Below, piece by piece: positions 43,162-51,939 of a stretch of DNA of 64,000 nucleotides. The first letter of the stretch is position 1. Each line of letters begins with the position of its first letter. The DNA is from Comamonadaceae bacterium PBBC1 (GTDB lineage Bacteria > Pseudomonadota > Gammaproteobacteria > Burkholderiales > Burkholderiaceae_C), in NCBI GenBank assembly GCA_002256145.1, contig NKIP01000001.1, forward strand, positions 318,090-382,089, given 5' to 3'. Made by a program: the position numbers and the translations under genes. The notes beneath the pieces are model-generated. The model saw only the letters and a list, made by a program, of their open reading frames with translations, made no database searches and was not told where the DNA came from.

Positions 43162-43926
43162 TTAACGCAAAGCCTGACCCCGCGCTGCGCGTGACTCGGG
43201 GCTGGAGGCGGCCAGCGCGATCTGGTCGTGTGCCATGTACGAAGAAGCATGGTTCAGGGCTGTGGCGGCGGCGTTGACCGACTCTTTGCTCATGCGCACG
43301 GTGGCGGCGGGTTGGGCCAGGGTTTGCGCGGCCAGGGCTTGTGCGCGGACCAAGGCTTGGCATGTGTCGCTGACGTAGTCGACCAGGCCAAGGCTCAGCG
43401 CTTCAGGTGCAGCGATGCGTTCGCACAAGATGGTCAAACGTTTGGCTTTGGCCGGGCCCAGCAGGTTGACCAAACGGGGGATGGTGCCCCAGGTGAGCGG
43501 AATGCCCAGGGCGATTTCGGGCAAGGACACAAAGGCGTCTTGCGCCAGCACACGCCAGTCGCAGGCCAAGGACAGCGCCAGCCCGCCGCCCACGGCATAA
43601 CCCTCGATGGCGGCGATGGTGATCTGTGGCATTTCTTCCCAGGCCTTGCACATGCGAAAACCCGTGCCCGCAATGTCGCGCCGCTGCACCGTGGACAAGG
43701 TGTCGTCGGCCCAAGCTTGCGCGTCGTTCAAATCGGCACCCGCAGAAAAACACCGCGCATCACCCGTGAGGATGACCACGTCGATGTCCGTGCGATCGCT
43801 CAGGGCCCGCGCCAAGGCGGTGATCTCGCGCATCAGGGCGCGGGACAAGGCATTCCGAACTTGGGGCCGATTCAAATGGACTTCGACCAGGCGGCCCTGT
43901 TCTTTGACAATCAGGTGTTCGTACAC
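43162..43926 (-). CDS. Enoyl-CoA hydratase/isomerase family protein
   Basis: 254-residue crotonase-fold enzyme. Oxyanion-hole segments: ARCFSAGADLND near 57-68 and IEGYAVGGGLALSLACDWRV near 106-125. The first catalytic glutamate place reads GGGLALSLACD and the second is LPEIALGIPLTWGT, with E at LPE. Typical length. It lies 14 bp after pyrF and may share its transcript, though pyrF belongs to pyrimidine synthesis. The substrate is unknown. Confidence 0.9.
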   Translation of the reverse strand: MYEHLIVKEQGRLVEVHLNRPQVRNALSRALMREITALARALSDRTDIDVVILTGDARCFSAGADLNDAQAWADDTLSTVQRRDIAGTGFRMCKAWEEMPQITIAAIEGYAVGGGLALSLACDWRVLAQDAFVSLPEIALGIPLTWGTIPRLVNLLGPAKAKRLTILCERIAAPEALSLGLVDYVSDTCQALVRAQALAAQTLAQPAATVRMSKESVNAAATALNHASSYMAHDQIALAASSPESRAARGQALR

Positions 43927-43940
43927 GCGGGTTTCCTTTA

Positions 43941-44783
43941 TCAGCCCTTCGCCGCTTCCAGCATGTCCCTTGTCTGCATCGCCACTTTGCGGGCCGCAGC
44001 TTCAAAGTCGTCGCCACTCGATGCATAGAGCACCGCACGAGACGAATTAACGATGATGGCCCCTGCGCTGGAGCCATCGGCATTCGCACGCCAACCCGCC
44101 TTGACGGTGGCCACTGCGTCGCCGCCTTGTGCGCCCACGCCGGGGATCAAGAGGGGCACGGTGGGGGCCAGTTCGCGCACGCGCTCGATCTCGGCGGGGT
44201 AAGTGGCGCCCACCACCAAGCCCAGTTGGCCGTTCAGGTTCCAGGGGCCTTGCGCCAGGCGTGCCACATGCTCATACAAGCGCGGCTGGCCTTCCACCGA
44301 GGCCAGGCGCTGGTTTTGCAGGTCGTCACCACCGGGGTTGGAGGTGCGGCAGAGCAAAAATGCGCCTTTGCCTTCGTACTTCAGATACGGGGCCACCGAG
44401 TCCCAGCCCATGAAGGGCGAGAGGGTGACGGCGTCAGCCCCATAACGCTCAAAGGCTTCTTTGGCGTATTGCTCGGCTGTTGAGCCGATGTCGCCGCGCT
44501 TGGCATCCAAAATGATGGGCACATGCGGGGCCACCCGGCGCATGTGTTCCATCAGGCGTTCGAGCTGGCCTTCGGCGCGGTGCGCGGCAAAGTAGGCAAT
44601 TTGGGGTTTGAAGCTGCTGACCAGGTCGGCCGTGGCGTCGACGATGCGGGCGCAAAAGTCGTAGATTTTGTTGGCGTCGCCCTTGTAGGCGGCGGGGAAT
44701 TTGGTGGGTTCGGGGTCCAGGCCCACACAAAGCATGGAGCCGTTTTGGCGCTCAGCGGAGCGCAGCATGTCGAGGAAGGTCAT
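43941..44783 (-). CDS. pyrF: Orotidine 5'-phosphate decarboxylase (type 2)
   Basis: Last step of UMP synthesis. 280 residues, the longer type 2 form. Catalytic [10 protein letters not shown] near 93-102 with the lysine-aspartate pair, [12 protein letters not shown] near 19-30 and [11 protein letters not shown] near 211-221 as phosphate-binding loop. Start ATG at 44783; no other pyrimidine gene is close. Confidence 0.97.
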   Translation of the reverse strand: MTFLDMLRSAERQNGSMLCVGLDPEPTKFPAAYKGDANKIYDFCARIVDATADLVSSFKPQIAYFAAHRAEGQLERLMEHMRRVAPHVPIILDAKRGDIGSTAEQYAKEAFERYGADAVTLSPFMGWDSVAPYLKYEGKGAFLLCRTSNPGGDDLQNQRLASVEGQPRLYEHVARLAQGPWNLNGQLGLVVGATYPAEIERVRELAPTVPLLIPGVGAQGGDAVATVKAGWRANADGSSAGAIIVNSSRAVLYASSGDDFEAAARKVAMQTRDMLEAAKG

Positions 44784-44819
44784 GGCAGGATTTTAAGGGC
44801 CCCCCATGAACCGGCTTCG

Positions 44820-45485
44820 TCACGCCGACGCCAGCAAGTCGGTGGGCAAATTGAGGATGAAGTCGTTCAGGCTTTTGGCGTCGCGCCCGGGGCGCATGTG
44901 GTCGCGCATGGACAAGACGGCCGCATCGGCATCGCGCACGCGCAGGGCTTGCACGATCAGTTCGTGTTGGTCATACGAGGCCTGCAAGCGGCCCAGGGCA
45001 CCAAAAGCGTGGCGGCGGTAAACGCCCGTGCGAAAGCGGATGCGCAAGACTTCTTGACGCAAAAAGGGGTTGCGGGTGCCTTGGTAAATGAGTTCATGAA
45101 ACTGCAGGTTGAGCTTTTGCCAGCCTTGCAGGTCTTCGGCCACGGCCACCAGGCGGCTTTGCGCGTGCAGCGCCAGCAGGCTTTGCAGGTCCTCTTCGCT
45201 CATACGTTCGCAGGCCAGGCGCACAGCCACGGCTTCCAGCTCGGCCAGCAATTCCCACAGGCTGAGCAGTTGCTGCAGATTCATCTTGGCCACAGTGCTG
45301 CCGCCCCGGGGCATGTTGCTCACCCAGCCTTGGGCTTGCAATTGGATCAAGGCCTCGCGGATCGGCGTTTTGGACACCCCAAAGCGTTCGGCCAAGGCCA
45401 ATTCGTCAATGCTGTCACCGGGCAGCAAATCACCCTTGGAAATGGCTTCTTCCAAGTGCAAACGGATTTGGTCACTGACTTTCAT
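44820..45485 (-). CDS. GntR-family regulator, FadR subfamily (FCD domain)
   Basis: 221-residue regulator: N-terminal winged helix (IRLHLEEAISKGDLLPG, FGVSKTPIREALIQLQAQGW) and an all-helical FCD domain with likely metal-binding residues. Divergent from the CoA-transferase operon at 45603, 117 bp away, and therefore its probable repressor. FCD regulators usually sense small carboxylic acids, which fits a CoA-dependent catabolic operon. Confidence 0.93.
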   Translation of the reverse strand: MKVSDQIRLHLEEAISKGDLLPGDSIDELALAERFGVSKTPIREALIQLQAQGWVSNMPRGGSTVAKMNLQQLLSLWELLAELEAVAVRLACERMSEEDLQSLLALHAQSRLVAVAEDLQGWQKLNLQFHELIYQGTRNPFLRQEVLRIRFRTGVYRRHAFGALGRLQASYDQHELIVQALRVRDADAAVLSMRDHMRPGRDAKSLNDFILNLPTDLLASA

Positions 45486-45602
45486 GGGGGTCTTCTAAGG
45501 GCAAACACGTATATTTTGTCATATTGCTTTAGATACAGATATCGACTATAAATATATTTATGGATGGTGACTTTGTTTTTAAGGTCTTCCTACACACCCC
45601 TT
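45486..45602. promoter_or_regulatory. AT-rich divergent promoter region GntR / CoA-transferase operon
   Basis: 117 bp, strikingly AT-rich against its surroundings (45510-45560). TATAAA at 45547-45552 could be a -10 element for the plus-strand operon. TGTCATATTG...GATACAGATATCG contains TGT/ACA half-sites, but no symmetric operator that I would defend. Confidence 0.5.
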
Positions 45603-46799
45603 ATGCCCAAAATTCAAGCCTCTCTCGCGCTATCTCGTTTCAAGGTCATCGACCTGTCCCGCGTCCGTGCCGGCCCCAATTGCGTGCGCATATTGACCGA
45701 CTTTGGTGCGGACGTGGTGCGTGTGGAGCCCCCCGAGGGCGTGGACCCGAACGAGGCCATGTTTGCCGCCAACCGCAAGGGGGGTGACTTTCAAAACATC
45801 AACCGCAACAAGCGCTCGATGACGCTGAACCTCAAAAAAGAGGGGGCGATGGACATCCTCAAGCGGATGATTGCGCAGGCCGATGTGGTGGTGGAAAACT
45901 GGCGACCCGACGTGAAAGACCGCCTGGGCCTGGATTACGAGTCGCTCAAGGCCATCAACCCGCGCATCATCCTGGCCAGCATTTCTGGTTTTGGACAAGA
46001 CGGTCCTTACGCTTGGCGACCCGGCTTTGACCAGATCATTCAGGGCATGGGCGGGCTGATGAGCGTGACGGGCGAGCCCGAGCATGGACCGATCCGTTCG
46101 GGCCTGGCGGTGGCCGATTTGAGCGCGGGTCTGTACTGCGCCATTGGCATTTTGGTGGCCTTGATTGAGCGCGAAACGTCTGGCCAGGGCCAGTGGGTGC
46201 ACAGCTCTTTGCTGCATTCGCAAATTGCCATGATGGATTTTCAGATGGCCCGCTACCTGAACGACAACGATGTGCCGGTGCAGGTGGGCAACAACCACCC
46301 CACCAGCTCGCCCATGGGCTTGTTTGAGGCCAGCGATGGCTGCTTTAACCTGGGCGCATCGGGCGAAGGCAACTGGAAGCGCTTTTGCGAAGTGGTGCAA
46401 AAACCCGACTGGTACCAAGACCCGGAGTTTGTGACCGAGCCGCTGCGTGTCAAAAACAGAGAGCGCCTGAACCGGCTGATCGCCCAAGAGTTTCCCAAGA
46501 AAACCGTGCACCAGTGGGTCTCGCTGCTCAACCAAGCGGGTGTGCCGGCAGGCCCGGTTTACACCGTGCCCCAGGTGTTTGAGGACGAGCAGGTCAAGCA
46601 CTTGCAGGTGACCGCCACGCTGCCCACGCAGTTTGGCAAGGACATGCATTTCATCACCCAGCCGGTGGTGCTGAGCCGCACACCGTCCAAGGTGGTGGCC
46701 CCGGCACCGGGTTGGGGCGAACACACCGACGAGGTGCTGGCCGATCTGGGTTTTTCGGCCACCGACATTGAAGGCTTTCATGGCCGGGGGGTGGTATGA
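45603..46799 (+). CDS. CaiB/BaiF family CoA-transferase (class III)
   Basis: 398-residue class III CoA-transferase that moves CoA between carboxylates without ATP. Catalytic aspartate D172 in GLAVADLSAG; LTDFGADVVRVEPPEGVD near 31-48 and NRNKRSMTLNLKKEGA near 67-82 are family blocks. I start at the ATG at 45603, which gives the family N-terminus; a GTG-type reading from 45564 adds 13 foreign residues. First gene of a nine-gene operon; its stop overlaps the next start (ATGA). CoA donor and acceptor are unknown. Confidence 0.93.
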   Translation: MPKIQASLALSRFKVIDLSRVRAGPNCVRILTDFGADVVRVEPPEGVDPNEAMFAANRKGGDFQNINRNKRSMTLNLKKEGAMDILKRMIAQADVVVENWRPDVKDRLGLDYESLKAINPRIILASISGFGQDGPYAWRPGFDQIIQGMGGLMSVTGEPEHGPIRSGLAVADLSAGLYCAIGILVALIERETSGQGQWVHSSLLHSQIAMMDFQMARYLNDNDVPVQVGNNHPTSSPMGLFEASDGCFNLGASGEGNWKRFCEVVQKPDWYQDPEFVTEPLRVKNRERLNRLIAQEFPKKTVHQWVSLLNQAGVPAGPVYTVPQVFEDEQVKHLQVTATLPTQFGKDMHFITQPVVLSRTPSKVVAPAPGWGEHTDEVLADLGFSATDIEGFHGRGVV

Positions 46800-47572
46800 G
46801 CCAGGGCCGCATCGATCTGAACGTGCAAGGCCATGTGGCGCAGGTCACGATTGATGACGTGGCCAAACACAATGCCATGAGCCTGTCCATGTGGACAGAC
46901 TTGCTGGCGGCCTTTGAAGAGATTGACCGCCGCACCGAGGTGCGGGTGTGTGTGTTGCGCGGTGCAGGCGAAAAATCGTTTGTGTCGGGGGCCAACATCA
47001 GCGAGTTCGAGACCCAGCGCAACTCAGCAGCATCGGTCGCGCATTACAACGACATGGTGATGCGCACGCAAAAGGCGATTTTTTGCTGCCGCGTGCCGGT
47101 GATCGCCGCCATCAGCGGTATTTGTTATGGCGGCGGGCTGGGCCTGGCCCTGAGCTGTGACCTGCGTTATGCCGCACCCCATTCGCGTTTTCGCATGCCT
47201 GCGGCCCGCATGGGCTTGGGCTATGACAGTGAGAACATGAAAAGCATCCTGAACAACCTGGGGCCACAGGCCACGGCCGAAGCGTTTTACACCGCCCGTG
47301 TGTACGACGCGGCCAGCGCTCAGGCCATGGGCATGGTCCTTGCAGTGGTTGACGATGTGTTTGCGCACTGCACCGCCTTGGCCCAAGAGATTGCCGCCAA
47401 TGCCCCCTTGACCATTCAAGCCGCCAAAAAAACGCTGGTGGCACTGGCAGAAGATGAAGATGACATGACGTCAGTGGAAACCGCCATCGACGACTGCTTC
47501 AAAAGCAAGGACTATGTGGAAGGCCGACTGGCTTTTGCACAAAAGCGGCCCCCTCAATTCACCGGCCAATGA
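46796..47572 (+). CDS. Enoyl-CoA hydratase family protein
   Basis: 258-residue crotonase-fold enzyme, second gene of the operon (4-base overlap). KSFVSGANISEFE near 61-73 and ISGICYGGGLGLALSCDLRY near 104-123 are the oxyanion-hole segments. The second catalytic glutamate position reads RMPAARMGLGYDSENM, i.e. alanine for the usual E, so it may be an isomerase, hydrolase or lyase rather than a hydratase. Confidence 0.9.
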   Translation: MSQGRIDLNVQGHVAQVTIDDVAKHNAMSLSMWTDLLAAFEEIDRRTEVRVCVLRGAGEKSFVSGANISEFETQRNSAASVAHYNDMVMRTQKAIFCCRVPVIAAISGICYGGGLGLALSCDLRYAAPHSRFRMPAARMGLGYDSENMKSILNNLGPQATAEAFYTARVYDAASAQAMGMVLAVVDDVFAHCTALAQEIAANAPLTIQAAKKTLVALAEDEDDMTSVETAIDDCFKSKDYVEGRLAFAQKRPPQFTGQ

Positions 47573-47607
47573 GCCCCATTTCTTTCCACCTCACCAGGAG
47601 CATTCAG

Positions 47608-48585
47608 ATGAAACTTTTGACTTCCCTCGTTGGCTTTGCACTGTCGGTCTCCACCGGCATGGCTTTGGCCTTGGGCCCAGCGCCAGCGCCTCTCAAAGAC
47701 AAAGCCACCCTCACGGTGGGCTATGTCAAAGTGGGCCACCTCTCGCCCATGCTCATGGTTGAAGAAGAGCTCAAAAAAATGAACATCGAGGTCAAGCGCG
47801 CCGAGTTTGTGCGCTACGCCGATGCTCGCACCGCCTTGCTGTCCAACTCGGTCGATGTATCGGCCGTGGGCGCGGGTGACCTGGCCATCGTGGCCGGACA
47901 AGGCAGCAAAAACCTGATTGGCCTGACCGGTGTGGCCAGCTCACCCAAGTACCTGGTGGTGCGCAAGGGCGTGAAGATCGATGAGTGGGCCGACATCAAC
48001 GGTAAAAAAATTGCCATTGCACCGGGCTCGGCCGTCTGGTTCCAGTGGGCCATGACCTTGATTGAAAAGAACATTCCCTACAACTCGTTCACGCCTGTGA
48101 ACGTGCAAGGTGGCGGCACCGCCTTTGTGCAGGCCATGAAGCGCGGCGACATCGATGCCATGGTGCTGTGGGAGCCCTTTGAGTCGCAAGCTGTGGCCGA
48201 AGGTGATGCTTACTTCTCGCAAAAGCTGGAGTACAGCCAATCGCGTGCGGTGGGTGCCGAGTTGGGCCTGCTGGCCGCCTCTGGCGAAGCCATGACGCAA
48301 AAGAAAGAACTGGTGCGCCGTTTCTTGTGGGCGTACCTCAAGGCCGAAGAAACCTTGAGCAAGAGCAAGGACGTGTTTGCCGATGCTTATTCCAAGTACA
48401 CCGGCTTGCCCCTGAATGTGACGAAAGAGTCGGCCAAGATCATCAAGCTTGGCGGTGTGTTGAACAAGGACCAGGTCTCGCGCCTGGCTGAAGCGGCCTT
48501 CAAGCAAGGCATTGTGCAAAAAGACGTGACCAAGGAAGCCGCCGCCCTGTACGACGACTCGATGGTTGTTGAACTCAAGAAGTAA
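47608..48585 (+). CDS. NitT/TauT-type ABC transporter substrate-binding protein
   Basis: 325-residue periplasmic protein of the SsuA/TauA/ThiY group. Signal peptide to about residue 22 (MALA|LGPAP). LTVGYVKVGHLSPMLMVEEEL opens the first lobe and ALLSNSVDVSAVGAGDLAIV near 69-88 is the family turn. DIDAMVLWEPFE is typical too. I start at the ATG at 47608 (CAGGAG upstream). The ligand is unknown; this group binds sulfonates, nitrate, thiamine precursors, nucleobase- or aromatic-type molecules. Confidence 0.92.
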   Translation: MKLLTSLVGFALSVSTGMALALGPAPAPLKDKATLTVGYVKVGHLSPMLMVEEELKKMNIEVKRAEFVRYADARTALLSNSVDVSAVGAGDLAIVAGQGSKNLIGLTGVASSPKYLVVRKGVKIDEWADINGKKIAIAPGSAVWFQWAMTLIEKNIPYNSFTPVNVQGGGTAFVQAMKRGDIDAMVLWEPFESQAVAEGDAYFSQKLEYSQSRAVGAELGLLAASGEAMTQKKELVRRFLWAYLKAEETLSKSKDVFADAYSKYTGLPLNVTKESAKIIKLGGVLNKDQVSRLAEAAFKQGIVQKDVTKEAAALYDDSMVVELKK

Positions 48586-48600
48586 ACAGGCAGCACCCAC

Positions 48601-49407
48601 ATGGCAAACGCTTCTTTCGAAACCCTTCGGCGGACGCTGCTTGGCGTGTTGGTGCCCGCCGTGGTTCTGCTGGTCTGGCAGGTAGCCGGCAGCCGGCCCG
48701 ACATGGCCGGCATTTTGCCCACGCCCATGCAGGTTCTGGATGGCTGGCACGGCTGGATTTTTGGCTCGCCGGGCATGGGCCTGAACCCTTACCTGGGTTC
48801 ATGGGTGGCCAACGTCCAGTATTCGGCCATGCGTGTGGCGCAGGGCTTTGTTCTGGCGGCCCTGATTGGCGTGCCTTTGGGCTTGCTGATTGGCTGGAGC
48901 CGAACGGTTCAGCAACTGTTTGACCCGCTCATCCAAAGTTTGCGACCGATCCCGATCACCGCTTGGCTGCCGTTTTCGATTGCCTTGTTCGGCATCCGTG
49001 ACATGGGGGCGATCTTCCTGATTTTTCTGGGTGGCTTTTACGCGATTGTGGTCAATACCACGCAAGGCGCACGCGATGTCGAGCGCAACTTGGTGCGGGC
49101 TGCGCTCATGATGGGCGCCAGCCGCAAGCAACTGCTGTATCGGGTGGTGTTGCCCTCGGCCATGCCCTCCATTTTCACCGGCTTGCGCATTGGCCTGGGC
49201 ATTTCGTGGACGGCAGTGATCGTCTCCGAAATGGTGGCGGTCAAGTCGGGGCTGGGCTATGTGCTGTGGGACGCCTATTACGTGGGGCGCATGGACATCG
49301 TGCTGGCCGACATGGTGTCGATTGGCATCATGGGTTACCTGAGCGACCGGCTGATCGTTTTCATTGAAAGCAAGGTTTTGGTCTGGCGCATGCTGCAAAG
49401 CCATTGA
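48601..49407 (+). CDS. NitT/TauT-type ABC transporter permease
   Basis: 268-residue membrane protein with six helices. The cytoplasmic EAA-like loop that contacts the ATPase is RAALMMGASRKQLLYRVVLPSAMPSIFTGL in part (quoted as RAALMMGASRKQLLYRV). Lies 15 bp after the binding-protein gene and 7 bp before the ATPase gene. Confidence 0.94.
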   Translation: MANASFETLRRTLLGVLVPAVVLLVWQVAGSRPDMAGILPTPMQVLDGWHGWIFGSPGMGLNPYLGSWVANVQYSAMRVAQGFVLAALIGVPLGLLIGWSRTVQQLFDPLIQSLRPIPITAWLPFSIALFGIRDMGAIFLIFLGGFYAIVVNTTQGARDVERNLVRAALMMGASRKQLLYRVVLPSAMPSIFTGLRIGLGISWTAVIVSEMVAVKSGLGYVLWDAYYVGRMDIVLADMVSIGIMGYLSDRLIVFIESKVLVWRMLQSH

Positions 49408-49414
49408 AACAACT

Positions 49415-50164
49415 ATGTCCCACATTTCCATCGACAAGCTCTACAAGACCTACCCGGGTGCCACACCCGTCAAGGCGCTGGAAGACATCAACCTGCAAGT
49501 GGCTCCGGGTGAGTTGGTGGCTTTGCTCGGTCCTTCGGGCTGCGGCAAATCCACCTTGCTCAACCTGATCGCCGGATTCGAGCAACCCAGCCAAGGCCAG
49601 CTTTTGGTCGACGGCCAAGGCGTGCGTGCACCCGGCCCCGATCGGGGCGTGGTCTTTCAGGAAGCCGCTTTGTTCCCGTGGCTCACCGTTTGGGAAAACG
49701 TGATCTTCGGCCCCAAAGTACAGGGCATGGCCCGCAGCGAATACGAAGACCGCGCCCATGAAATGATCAAGATCGTGGGCCTGAGCGACTTCAAGAACCA
49801 CTTGCCCGTGCAGTTGTCAGGCGGCATGCGCCAACGTGTGGGCATTGCCCGCATCTTGACGCTGGGCTCACGCGTACTGCTCATGGATGAGCCCTTTGGT
49901 GCGCTGGACGCACAAACCCGCCTGACCATGCAAGAGCTGCTGCTCACGGTGTGGCAAAAGCTCAAGCCCACCATCATCTTTGTCACACACGACATCGACG
50001 AAGCGATCTTTTTGGCCAGCACGATTTACGTGATGTCGGCCCGCCCGGGCCGCATCCAGACCAAGATCACCGTGCCGCTGGCGCGTCCACGCACTGTGGC
50101 CGACACGGCCAGCGAGACCTTTGCCGCACTCAAACTCGACATCCTCAACCTCATTCGACACTGA
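49415..50164 (+). CDS. NitT/TauT-type ABC transporter ATP-binding protein
   Basis: 249-residue ATPase. Walker A GPSGCGKST near 39-47, Q-loop VFQEAALFPWL, signature LSGGMRQRVGIAR, Walker B LLMDEPFGALD, H-loop THDIDEAIFLA. Start ATG at 49415 gives the family N-terminus MSHISIDKLYKTY. Completes the importer of the operon. Confidence 0.95.
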   Translation: MSHISIDKLYKTYPGATPVKALEDINLQVAPGELVALLGPSGCGKSTLLNLIAGFEQPSQGQLLVDGQGVRAPGPDRGVVFQEAALFPWLTVWENVIFGPKVQGMARSEYEDRAHEMIKIVGLSDFKNHLPVQLSGGMRQRVGIARILTLGSRVLLMDEPFGALDAQTRLTMQELLLTVWQKLKPTIIFVTHDIDEAIFLASTIYVMSARPGRIQTKITVPLARPRTVADTASETFAALKLDILNLIRH

Positions 50165-50165
50165 C

Positions 50166-51050
50166 ATGGCCAACCCCCGCATTCCCTACCGCTTCTCCAA
50201 CGATGGCCCGGCCCTCAAGGCCGCGCCTGAGGGAGCCATCATGGTGCACTTGGTGGTGAACGTGGAGCATTGGCAGTTCGAGTCGAGCATGCCGCGCACC
50301 ATCATCACACCGCCGCACGGCAAAGAGACGGTGCCCGATGTGCCCAACTTCAGTTGGGCCGACTACGGCATGCGGGCGGGTCTGCCGCGCTTGCTGCGGG
50401 CCATCCAAGAGCGGGGCTTGCCCGCCTCCACCAGCTTCAACGCCGGGGTCATCAACGCTTACCCTCACGCAGCGCAAGCCATGCACGAAGCAGGCTGGGA
50501 GTTCATTGGCCACGGGGTGCACCAAAAAAGTCTGAACCACAACCAGGGCGAGTCCGAAGAATCGTTGATCGCCATGAGCCTGGACATGATCGAGCGCTTC
50601 ACGGGCCAGCGCCCCCGAGGCTGGCTCAGCCCCGGTCTGCGTGAAACACACGACACCCCCGAGTTGCTGAAAAAGCAGGGCGTGGACTATGTGTTTGACT
50701 GGGTGGTGGACGATGTGCCCAGTTGGATGCAAACACGCAATGGCCCCTTGCTGGCCATGCCCTACAACCTGGAAATCAACGACTCGATTGTTTACGCCAT
50801 CGAGAAACACACCAGCGACGAGATGTACGAGCGCTTGGCTCGCACGCTGGCCTTGTTCGAACGCGAGGCCGCCACGCACCCCCGCGTGTTGGCCATCGGC
50901 CTGCACCCGCACCTGATTGGCGTGCCCCACCGCTTTGCCAGCTTTGAGCGCATGCTGGACTTGCTGATGAAGTCACCTCAGGTGTGCTTCAAGACCGGCG
51001 GGCAGATTGCCGACTGGTACACCACCCAAGTGCCTGCACCCAACGCCTGA
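50166..51050 (+). CDS. CE4 polysaccharide deacetylase-family protein (PuuE/imidase-like)
   Basis: 294-residue cytoplasmic protein of the NodB/CE4 fold, of the PuuE allantoinase/HpPgdA-like branch. The family blocks are MRAGLPRLLRAIQERGLPA, the metal-site GHGVHQKSLN near 120-130 and RGWLSPGLRE near 155-164. This branch acts on small cyclic amides (allantoin, cyclic imides) rather than sugars. No signal peptide. It starts one base after the ATPase stop, so import and hydrolysis appear coupled. Its place among CoA enzymes is a main hint to the operon's substrate. Confidence 0.82.
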   Translation: MANPRIPYRFSNDGPALKAAPEGAIMVHLVVNVEHWQFESSMPRTIITPPHGKETVPDVPNFSWADYGMRAGLPRLLRAIQERGLPASTSFNAGVINAYPHAAQAMHEAGWEFIGHGVHQKSLNHNQGESEESLIAMSLDMIERFTGQRPRGWLSPGLRETHDTPELLKKQGVDYVFDWVVDDVPSWMQTRNGPLLAMPYNLEINDSIVYAIEKHTSDEMYERLARTLALFEREAATHPRVLAIGLHPHLIGVPHRFASFERMLDLLMKSPQVCFKTGGQIADWYTTQVPAPNA

Positions 51051-51133
51051 TGGGAATGCGCAACCCTCTGGCGCTGTCTTGATTTTGAAACCCGGGCAAG
51101 TCCATTGACTTGCCCCCTTTGCAGGCCTTTTGC

Positions 51134-51910
51134 ATGAACCTCGAACTCGACCAAAAACAAGTCATCGTCACCGGTGGCTCCAAAGGCATCGGTCTGGCCA
51201 TTGCGCTGAACTTTGCCCGCGAAGGTGCGAAGCCCGTGCTGGTGTCGCGCCAGCGCAGCAACCTGGATGCCGCTCTGGCCGCTTTCGCCCAAGAGGGTTT
51301 GCCCGCGCCCGAGATCGCGGAAATCGATTTGTCACAACCCGGCTCGGACCGCGCCTTGTTCAACTTGTTTCCAGCTGCAGACATCCTGATCAACAACGCC
51401 GGCGCGATTCCGGGCGGCAGCATCCACGACATCCCTGAAGACACCTGGCGTGCGTCATGGGAACTCAAGCTGTTCAGCTACATCAACCTCACGCGGCTGT
51501 ATCTGGGGGCCATGGAGTCACGCGGAAGTGGTGTGATTTGCAACATCATCGGCATGGCCGGGGCGGCACCGCGCTACGAATACATCTGCGGCTCGGCGGC
51601 CAATGGCGCTTTGATCTCGTTCACCCAGGGCATTGGCGCGGGCAGCGTGCGCAAGGGCGTGCGGGTGTTTGGCATCAACCCTTCCCCCACCCGCAGCGAC
51701 CGCATCGAAGGCGTGCTCAAGCAGCAAGCGGCCAGCAAACTGGGCGACGCCTCGCGCTGGTTGGAGATGACCCAAAAGTTGCCCTTTGGCCGATTGGCCG
51801 AACCCGATGAAATAGCCCGATTGGCGGTGCTGTGTGCCTCACCGGTTTGCGGCTACCTGAGCGGCACGGTGCTGCATGTCGATGGTGGGCAGCAGTACGC
51901 GCCCAATTGA
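51134..51910 (+). CDS. Short-chain dehydrogenase/reductase with altered active site
   Basis: 258-residue SDR: nucleotide loop T13-GGSKGIG-20, NNAGAIPGG, C-terminal YLSGTVLHVDGGQQYAPN. At the catalytic places the sequence is NIIGMAG...YEYICGSAANGAL. The tyrosine is there but the serine place has I/G and the lysine of YxxxK is replaced (S or G depending on alignment). Some SDRs of CoA pathways have this YICGS pattern. It may have a changed mechanism or be a binding protein. I start at the ATG at 51134. Confidence 0.87.
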   Translation: MNLELDQKQVIVTGGSKGIGLAIALNFAREGAKPVLVSRQRSNLDAALAAFAQEGLPAPEIAEIDLSQPGSDRALFNLFPAADILINNAGAIPGGSIHDIPEDTWRASWELKLFSYINLTRLYLGAMESRGSGVICNIIGMAGAAPRYEYICGSAANGALISFTQGIGAGSVRKGVRVFGINPSPTRSDRIEGVLKQQAASKLGDASRWLEMTQKLPFGRLAEPDEIARLAVLCASPVCGYLSGTVLHVDGGQQYAPN

Positions 51911-51939
51911 CCCCCCAAACGGCGCCCCAGCAAAACCCC

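Noticed and set aside
45486..45602. A symmetric GntR/FadR operator
   Set aside because: Only loose TGT/ACA half-sites with irregular spacing; kept as a promoter region only.
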